From Lachnospiraceae bacterium UBA7225 (GTDB taxonomy: Bacteria; Bacillota; Clostridia; Lachnospirales; Lachnospiraceae): a stretch of 8,822 nucleotides of DNA. The stretch is taken from assembly GCA_002473385.1 (NCBI GenBank), contig DKTR01000013.1:1-8822 (forward strand), given 5' to 3'. Positions 4,970 through 8,822 of this stretch are shown here, one piece after another. Positions within the stretch are counted from its first letter, which is position 1, and the number at the start of each line of letters is the position of its first letter. The notes below the pieces were generated by a model. The model saw nothing but the letters and a program-made list of their open reading frames with translations. It was not told where the DNA came from and ran no database searches. Both the position numbers and the translations under genes were made by a program.

Positions 4970-5117
4970 CTGACATTTCCTCCTCATATTCTTCGCAATA
5001 ATCATCCCACTGTGTTTCCAGTCCATAAGCCTCGGAATCCTCGTTGTCGCATCCGAATTCTCCCGCGAAAGGCTTGTGATGGATGCAGGTACCGCAGCAT
5101 CTGTTCTTTTCTTCCAT
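4959..5117 (-). CDS. Small Cys-rich acidic phage protein, 52 residues
   Basis: The frame reads MEEKNRCCGTCIHHKPFAGE, continues FGCDNEDSEAYGLETQWDDY and ends CEEYEEEMSDED. Cys residues at 7, 8, 11, 23 and 41 with HH at 13-14 suggest zinc binding. The pattern CC-TC--HKPF--EF-CDNEDSE-YG---Y-D-C-EYEE is one I recognise as recurrent in Firmicutes phages, function unknown. AGGAGG is 7 nt before the ATG at 5117 and only 4 nt before the adjacent ATG at 5120, so I prefer the former. The start overlaps the stop of the ATPase gene, and the end overlaps the alpha-CTD gene start, whose ribosome site lies inside this gene. Confidence 0.8.
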   Translation of the reverse strand: MEEKNRCCGTCIHHKPFAGEFGCDNEDSEAYGLETQWDDYCEEYEEEMSDED

Positions 5118-7114
5118 CATGCCACCTCCTCAATCTTCAGATCCGTATCATCTGTCCTGCAGAGCACGATCAACTGGCTCTCACCCTCCGGGATTCTCCA
5201 GGAGTCAATACTCTCGCCGTAGTCAAGAAAGATCGGGCAACAGATGCCAGTGGCCCGCTGCGCTGCCATAGCAATATCAAGCCTTGCCAGAATCTCCAGT
5301 CCAGTATTGGTATCATCACCGTAATCTTTGCCCTCAATAACCGGCTTGCAATAATCCTTTTTGTAGGAGCCATTCTTCGCCCGGCTAAACAGATCCCATT
5401 TGACGTGCTGGAAATGCAAATTAATCTCATCCACCAGCAGGGTATTCTTCTTCTCATCCAGCTGGTTCAGCAGATCAATCACCTTCTCGCAATCCGCTTT
5501 TCTCTGCTCCAGCGTCAGCCGGCTTGCTTCCAGATCAGCGATGCGCTGCTCAAATTCTGCATTTTTCATGACTGCCTGCAGTTTATCTTTCACCTCATCC
5601 AGTTCATGCTGTGCGGTTTCCATCTGCCCGCGGAGCACTGTCCGGTAATCAGCTCCGGTATTCCCAGCCTTCAGAGCCGCTTCCTTTGTCCGGATCTCCA
5701 TGCAGAGCATCTCATACTCCTGGTTGCCAGACATATCCGGCGTAACCGGCAGGTCATCGAGCCGTTTCATCGCAGCAGATTTTTCAGAGTTGTATCTGAT
5801 CTTGTCAGCCTTTGCCTGTTCGATGGTTGACTGCAGTTCTGCAATCTTTTCCGTATTGGCTCTGATCTCTCCCACCAGTTTTTTCCCTGCTTCATTTATA
5901 GCTGTTTTGGAAGCCTCCCTGTCTCTGTAAAATCTTTCCCTGTCGGCTTCTTTTTTTCTGTAAAATTCCTCCCTGTCGGCTTCACTTCTGGCAATCTTTT
6001 CAGCCTTCAGATTCTCCGGCAGTGGCTGCCCGCAGGTCGGGCATAACAGATCGTCCTCCGTAATACCGATAAACTCATCCAGTTCCCCAGGAAATGTCTT
6101 TCTGGCCTCTTCCTTCCACTGTTCTGCCAGCGTACTTTTCTGCGCCTCTTTCTGCCGGTTTTCCTGCTCCAGTGCGGCAATCCGGCGCTCTGCATCACTG
6201 TGGATCCTTACTGCTTTCTGGAAGCCATTTTCCGCCGCATCTATCTCGCCCTGGATCTGCGCCCTTACGGCCCGCAACTTGTCCGCTTCCAGGCGTTCCA
6301 TATCTGATTTCTTAAACTGCAGCTCCATGATGCCATCCGATTTTTTCTGCCACTCGGTCCTTGCTTTTTCGGAATCGTCAAGCTGTTCCCTGATGGAGCG
6401 GATCTGTTCCTGGAGGGCATTCTTCTGCAGCTCCAGTTCTGCCGTGTCCACATCGTCCACCAGATAACGTTTGTTTTCGGCAATCACCGCCGGAATACCG
6501 TTCTGCTCCTTGGTGATCTCGGCAATGCTGGCTTTATTCATTGCAGTCAGCTCTTCAACGGTATATTTTTCCAGCAATGGTACAAGTTCAGATAATTCCC
6601 CGAATTTCCGGGCAATATCCAGATCGGAAACATCTTCCGCCAGACCAAACAGAAATTCACGCATCTCTTTTGGTTTCTGCGCCAGGAATGCGTTGACGTT
6701 GGAACACAGTCTGAATACATCCATGTCGAATCCGAAATATTCATTGAAGTCGCGCAGTGTCTTGGGCGCATCGTTGATGAAATATGTATTATCATCCGTG
6801 AAGGAACCGTCTTTTTTAAATGTCCGTTTCTGCTGCTTTCTGGCGGTCACCTCAGTTCCGTCAATGTCCAGCGTCCCCTCCACTGTCACCAGCACATCAT
6901 TGACTGGCTGGCGGCTGATCTTCCTGCGTACATTCGGGTTGCTGGACAGGTTATAGCCAATGTTCCAGAACAGCCACATGTATGCCGCTGCCAGCGTGGA
7001 TTTTCCCAGACCATTTGCCCCGGATACCCTGGTGTGATCAAAGAAATCAAATTCCGCTTCCTTAAAGCCCTTGAAATTCTCCATCCTCAGTTTTTTCAGC
7101 TTAATCCTCCGCAC
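5117..7114 (-). CDS. Rad50/SMC-like AAA ATPase with zinc-hook-like CxxC
   Basis: This 665-residue protein has the split head of the Rad50/SbcC/SMC class. Walker A is SGANGLGKST (G32-T40) after the N-terminal LRMENFKGF strand. A long coiled coil (about 220-345 and 370-560) is split by CPTCGQPLP (C358, C361), which matches the Rad50 zinc hook. The C-terminal head holds TNTGLEILARLDIA, where an ABC signature would be, and PIFLDYGES with D631 and E634 as Walker B and catalytic acid. At 665 residues it is shorter than most Rad50 or SbcC proteins. Next to the hook, 11 residues (EADRE-FYR--) are repeated twice in tandem. Rad50-type ATPases tether and open DNA ends with an Mre11/SbcD nuclease; none is present here. 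The GTG start at 7114 is preceded by GGGAGG at 8 nt; a GTG at 7121-7123 would lie against that site. It overlaps the upstream gene by 14 bp. Confidence 0.92.
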   Translation of the reverse strand: MRRIKLKKLRMENFKGFKEAEFDFFDHTRVSGANGLGKSTLAAAYMWLFWNIGYNLSSNPNVRRKISRQPVNDVLVTVEGTLDIDGTEVTARKQQKRTFKKDGSFTDDNTYFINDAPKTLRDFNEYFGFDMDVFRLCSNVNAFLAQKPKEMREFLFGLAEDVSDLDIARKFGELSELVPLLEKYTVEELTAMNKASIAEITKEQNGIPAVIAENKRYLVDDVDTAELELQKNALQEQIRSIREQLDDSEKARTEWQKKSDGIMELQFKKSDMERLEADKLRAVRAQIQGEIDAAENGFQKAVRIHSDAERRIAALEQENRQKEAQKSTLAEQWKEEARKTFPGELDEFIGITEDDLLCPTCGQPLPENLKAEKIARSEADREEFYRKKEADRERFYRDREASKTAINEAGKKLVGEIRANTEKIAELQSTIEQAKADKIRYNSEKSAAMKRLDDLPVTPDMSGNQEYEMLCMEIRTKEAALKAGNTGADYRTVLRGQMETAQHELDEVKDKLQAVMKNAEFEQRIADLEASRLTLEQRKADCEKVIDLLNQLDEKKNTLLVDEINLHFQHVKWDLFSRAKNGSYKKDYCKPVIEGKDYGDDTNTGLEILARLDIAMAAQRATGICCPIFLDYGESIDSWRIPEGESQLIVLCRTDDTDLKIEEVA
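5925..5990. repeat. Tandem 33-bp duplication inside the ATPase gene
   Basis: Units 5925-5957 and 5958-5990 both begin CTGTAAAAT and share CCCTGTCGGCTTC. They encode two copies of EADRE-FYR-- in the coiled coil just C-terminal of the CxxC hook. A third partial copy (DREAS) follows. As 11 residues equal three heptad-like turns, the duplication lengthens the coil by one register step without breaking it. Confidence 0.75.
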
Positions 7115-7337
7115 TTTCTGCACCTCCCAATAAGATTCCTTCTTTCACCATTTCTCCGATTTTCCCGGCAACCATTGCCGCTTCGGCTGTTTTTCCGTCA
7201 GTAAGGGCGAGTGCCGTATATCTGAGCAGGTTTGCTATGCCGTTGAACACATCACTCCACCTGCCGTCAACCGAAACACTTGCTGCCGGAGCGCCTGCAA
7301 TATGCTCCATACTCACCCGGAACGCACCGGCATCCAC
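7101..7337 (-). CDS. Uncharacterised phage protein; possibly the 3' part of a frameshifted gene
   Basis: This frame reads VDAGAFRVSMEHIAGAPAAS, then VDGRWSDVFNGIANLLRYTA and MVAGKIGEMVKEGILLGG. It is soluble and largely helical in the second half, with no recognised function. The GTG at 7337 is the first normal start in this frame, but no ribosome site precedes it, nor the later ATG at 7310. The frame is open upstream to a stop at 7509-7511, and that upstream stretch looks protein-like (acidic: GADEESASGPC, then KEDGDTLTEQ, then KHGSTLIS). It is offset by one base from the small gene at 7412-7600. One extra G in the GGG at 7490-7492 would join them into one 166-residue protein. The real start is therefore uncertain. 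The stop overlaps the ATPase start. Confidence 0.65.
   Translation of the reverse strand: MDAGAFRVSMEHIAGAPAASVSVDGRWSDVFNGIANLLRYTALALTDGKTAEAAMVAGKIGEMVKEGILLGGAESAED
7123..7128 (-). promoter_or_regulatory. Ribosome binding site deciding the GTG start of the ATPase
   Basis: GGGAGG followed by TGCAGAAA (8 nt) leads to the GTG at 7114. The in-frame GTG at 7123 overlaps this purine block and cannot use it, so the protein begins three codons later than the longest frame. Confidence 0.6.
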
Positions 7338-7411
7338 CGCGCTGATCAGAGTACTTCCATGCTTTATGCCGGCAGCTGCTTTTCCATCTGTGGCGCAGTC
7401 CCTCTGTTCCG

Positions 7412-7600
7412 TCAGCGTGTCCCCATCTTCCTTGTCCGTATCTCCTGCACAGGGACCGGATGCACTCTCTTCATCCGCACCGGCCTTAGCCCAAGTGCTT
7501 CCATGATCTTATCTGCACATTCCTTTGCTATTTTCTCCGGATCTCCTCCTGCAAGAACCCTTACCTCTCCCATTAAAATTTCTCTTAAAATACTTCCCAT
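7412..7600 (-). CDS. Small uncharacterised phage protein, possibly the 5' part of a frameshifted gene
   Basis: The frame starts MGSILREILMGEVRVLAGGD and continues PEKIAKECADKIMEAL, with AAAGGA 5 nt before the ATG at 7600. These first 37 residues look like a genuine amphipathic helical domain. After codon 37 (GGG) the frame turns basic and uses codons rare in the surrounding genes (CTA, CGG, ATA, AGG) up to the TGA at 7412. The alternative frame one base away has the more gene-like continuation into the 7101-7337 frame. It may therefore be a complete 62-residue protein or the head of a broken or frameshifted 166-residue one. Function not recognised. It follows the DUF6906-like gene after 60 bp. 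Confidence 0.6.
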   Translation of the reverse strand: MGSILREILMGEVRVLAGGDPEKIAKECADKIMEALGLRPVRMKRVHPVPVQEIRTRKMGTR

Positions 7601-7660
7601 AACTGTCCTTTCCGTGCTATAATGCACCTGTGATATTATTTTGCTGCCCTGGTGGTTCTC

Positions 7661-7888
7661 CTAAAGCCCCGGGGCATTTTCCATGTTCCCATTTCTGTCA
7701 GACGGTTTTGCGACAATCTGCCCTGTCTGCCTGTCAATAATATGCGCCTCACGCTGTTCCAGCACTCCCCGGTCAATAATGTGCAGGTACCTGTTATCCT
7801 CATAACGTACCAGCCATTTCTCCGGATCCAGACCGGCACCTGCAATAAGCTTTTTCTGAGCCAGCGTCGGCTTACTCGGCTGTTTCAT
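7661..7888 (-). CDS. Small DUF6906-like phage protein
   Basis: This 75-residue protein starts MKQPSKPTLAQKKLIAGAGL, followed by DPEKWLVRYEDNRYLHIIDR. The N-terminal K-PT-AQKK-I--AGL-P--WLV pattern is characteristic of a short Firmicutes phage family that I associate with DUF6906. Here it has an extended C-terminus (TGQIVAKPSDRNGNMENAPGL). GGAGGTG lies about 6 nt before the ATG at 7888, and that ATG overlaps the TGA of the upstream gene (ATGA). A longer in-frame start at 7954 lies within the upstream gene and is not needed. Function is unknown; related genes usually sit among small early phage genes. Confidence 0.82.
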   Translation of the reverse strand: MKQPSKPTLAQKKLIAGAGLDPEKWLVRYEDNRYLHIIDRGVLEQREAHIIDRQTGQIVAKPSDRNGNMENAPGL

Positions 7889-8163
7889 GCTTTCACCTCC
7901 CCTGTTAATGGTTCTTTTCCGATGCGGATATGCTCCTGGCACACCTGGCACCATCTCTCCACGTCCCCGGTCGGCTCATAGCTGTATTTTTCTTCCTCAT
8001 CCTCAAATATGCAGTGCTCGTACTCCCCGAATCTGGCATATGCAAATCCTCTGTCATTTGCATAAATGTCTATTCTGATTCCCCTTTCCTTTGCTTCCCG
8101 CCTGATGGCAAGCTCCATGTTTCTCAGCCATGCGGCAAAATCCCTGTCTGTCATATTTCCCAT
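7885..8163 (-). CDS. Uncharacterised 92-residue phage protein
   Basis: The sequence begins MGNMTDRDFAAWLRNMELAI, with a helical, charged first 30 residues. A beta-strand-like centre follows (RIDIYANDRGFAYARFGEYE), then an acidic stretch (EDEEEKYSYEP) and a C-terminal WCQVCQEH. The single C-x2-C with a nearby His could bind metal but is too small a motif to rely on. No membrane segment or signal peptide is present. AAGGAGG is 6 nt upstream of the ATG at 8163. It begins 12 bp after the membrane-protein gene and overlaps the next gene by 4 bp, so it is operon-embedded. I do not recognise the family. Confidence 0.78.
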   Translation of the reverse strand: MGNMTDRDFAAWLRNMELAIRREAKERGIRIDIYANDRGFAYARFGEYEHCIFEDEEEKYSYEPTGDVERWCQVCQEHIRIGKEPLTGEVKA

Positions 8164-8175
8164 ACCTTTCCTCCT

Positions 8176-8502
8176 TCACTTTCTCGACACCACCATGCGC
8201 AGTTCTTCCATGCCCGCGCATGTTTCTGACGGTACCCACTGCGGCTCTCCGTCAAGGGTAAATATCTGCAGCTTTCTCTCCGGCTTTTTCCGCCGGCGCT
8301 CCTTTATCCTCACGCTCCCGAAGTGCCGCTCTGTCAGTGCCATAAATCCTGCCGCTGTGACGGAGAAAACCAGTGTTCCGGCAAACAACAGGGAACCCGC
8401 TCCCATGTCCGATAATTTTATGAGTACAGCTGTTGTGCCGACACCTGTGATCAGCCCTGTCGCGACTGCAGCATAGCTGCGTAAATACTGTATGTATTTC
8501 AT
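8176..8502 (-). CDS. Small membrane protein with two predicted helices
   Basis: This 108-residue protein has two hydrophobic segments, about residues 10-28 (YAAVATGLITGVGTTAVLI) and 38-56 (SLLFAGTLVFSVTAAGFMAL), joined by a short loop. A very basic stretch follows (RIKERRRKKPERK), which predicts a cytoplasmic C-terminus by the positive-inside rule. The last 35 residues are polar (FTLDGEPQWVPSETCAGMEE). No family is recognised. A purine stretch (AAGGGAG) precedes the ATG at 8502 by about 11 nt, longer than usual. A membrane anchor for phage replication or an exclusion function would be guesses. It follows the hexapeptide-repeat gene after 56 bp. Confidence 0.75.
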   Translation of the reverse strand: MKYIQYLRSYAAVATGLITGVGTTAVLIKLSDMGAGSLLFAGTLVFSVTAAGFMALTERHFGSVRIKERRRKKPERKLQIFTLDGEPQWVPSETCAGMEELRMVVSRK

Positions 8503-8558
8503 TTTTTGTATCGTCTCCCTTCCCCCTGCCTAAATCCCAAAATCCTGTCTGCCCATCC
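8503..8558. other. Short intergenic gap
   Basis: This 56-bp stretch between the hexapeptide-repeat gene and the membrane-protein gene holds only an 8-codon frame (MGRQDFGI) and the purine-rich ribosome site region. I see no convincing promoter or terminator. Confidence 0.5.
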
Positions 8559-8822
8559 TCATTCTTTTTCTGACAGGTCAATCTGTAATTTTGCAACTTC
8601 AACGGCAGCACGATAAACCAGTGCGTACTTTGAATTTCCATGTGTAGCGGTCACTTTTTCAAGAAATTTATCAATCTTACCAAGGAAGCAGCCACACTTG
8701 ACGGTAATTTCACCGTCCTTATCCCGGAAGAAAGTTGTAAAATCGTTTCTGCTACCAATCGCACCGATCACCAAAACATGACTTGCAGAAAAGACTTCGG
8801 CATCACCGCACACTTCGGCATT
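8559..8822 (-). CDS. Hexapeptide-repeat (beta-helix type) phage protein, C-terminal part
   Basis: The 5' end lies beyond the right edge; 87 residues are visible. The first visible residues NAEVCGDAEVFSASHV fit a six-residue repeat with a hydrophobic position in each turn, as in left-handed beta-helix proteins. The repeat also shows in the DNA as ACTTCGGCAT at 8794-8803 and 8812-8821, exactly 18 bp apart. The following conserved-looking block is GAIGSRNDFTTFFRDKDGEI, then VKCGCFLGKIDKFLEKVTAT and ALVYRAAVEVAKLQID. I recall similar proteins in Firmicutes phages, with AxVxG-type repeats before this C-terminal domain, but know no established function. The visible part is cytoplasmic in character. 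Confidence 0.75.
   Translation of the reverse strand, partial: NAEVCGDAEVFSASHVLVIGAIGSRNDFTTFFRDKDGEITVKCGCFLGKIDKFLEKVTATHGNSKYALVYRAAVEVAKLQIDLSEKE

Noticed and set aside
4721..5830. A 369-codon open frame on the plus strand
   Set aside because: It runs antisense through the alpha-CTD, Cys-rich and ATPase genes, all of which have recognisable motifs and ribosome sites. It has no ribosome site of its own and reads as a low-quality Leu/His/Ile-rich mixture.
7412..7508. Programmed -1 ribosomal frameshift joining the two small frames
   Set aside because: No X-XXY-YYZ heptamer exists in the overlap; slippage at GGG would pair with TGG, a first-base mismatch. A plain indel in the G run explains the data better.
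7614..7627. GTGC-TATAAT-GCAC with a plus-strand TATAAT
   Set aside because: No -35 element stands at a suitable distance on the plus strand and no plus-strand gene follows; a 4-bp arm is too short to claim a hairpin.
7666..7675. GCCCCGGGGC palindrome
   Set aside because: It lies in the last codons of the DUF6906-like gene, is explained by coding (APGL), and has no loop or T-run.
7636..7845. Minus-strand frame of 69 codons opposite the DUF6906-like gene's frame
   Set aside because: It overlaps the recognisable DUF6906-like gene almost fully in another frame and starts without a ribosome site.
8252..8641. Minus-strand frame of 129 codons spanning two genes
   Set aside because: It overlaps both the two-helix membrane gene and the hexapeptide-repeat gene, and lacks a good start context.
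1..8822. tRNA, rRNA, insertion sequence or attachment site
   Set aside because: No cloverleaf, transposase-like protein, terminal inverted repeat or integrase was seen on either strand.

Overview
This window looks like the early (DNA replication and recombination) region of a temperate phage or prophage from a gut-type Firmicute, most likely class Clostridia (Lachnospiraceae-like). That placement is an inference from the phage-type gene families, the strong GGAGG-type ribosome binding sites and the moderate GC content; no host gene or integration site is visible. Every gene I can support lies on the minus strand, tightly packed, often with ATGA stop/start overlaps or 10-20 bp gaps. Transcription therefore runs right to left. 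The many long plus-strand frames are antisense shadows.

Right part (8822 down to about 7101): the C-terminal end of a hexapeptide-repeat protein entering from the right edge, a two-helix membrane protein, a 92-residue protein of unknown function, a short DUF6906-like protein, and two small frames that may be the halves of one gene broken by a single-base indel in a G run (7490-7492).

Central part (7114 down to about 2560): the recombination block. A Rad50/SMC-like coiled-coil ATPase with a CxxC hook is followed by a 52-residue Cys-rich protein, a protein joining a Cys-rich module to a near-perfect RNA polymerase alpha C-terminal domain, a RecT-family single-strand annealing protein, a 39-residue frame, a 98-residue phage protein, a WalJ/YycJ-like metallo-beta-lactamase-fold hydrolase and a 52-residue membrane peptide. 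No Mre11/SbcD, RecE or RecB-type exonuclease accompanies the ATPase or RecT, so the metallo-beta-lactamase protein is the best visible candidate for the nuclease partner.

Left part (about 2559 to 1): an AT-rich gap with a perfect 14-bp palindrome, then a lipoprotein, a so-called replication-terminator-like protein and a 240-residue phage protein. A 195-bp non-coding region follows, holding two 40-bp direct repeats, a 10-bp palindrome and a hairpin. After it come an ERCC4-type nuclease starting at TTG, and the zinc-finger N-terminus of a DnaG-like primase that runs off the left edge.

The most unusual items are the alpha-CTD fusion protein, the repeat-bearing control region before the nuclease-primase pair, and the ATPase/RecT/metallo-hydrolase grouping. 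Several small genes (at 2560-2718, 3707-3826 and 4959-5117) are easily missed because of their size.
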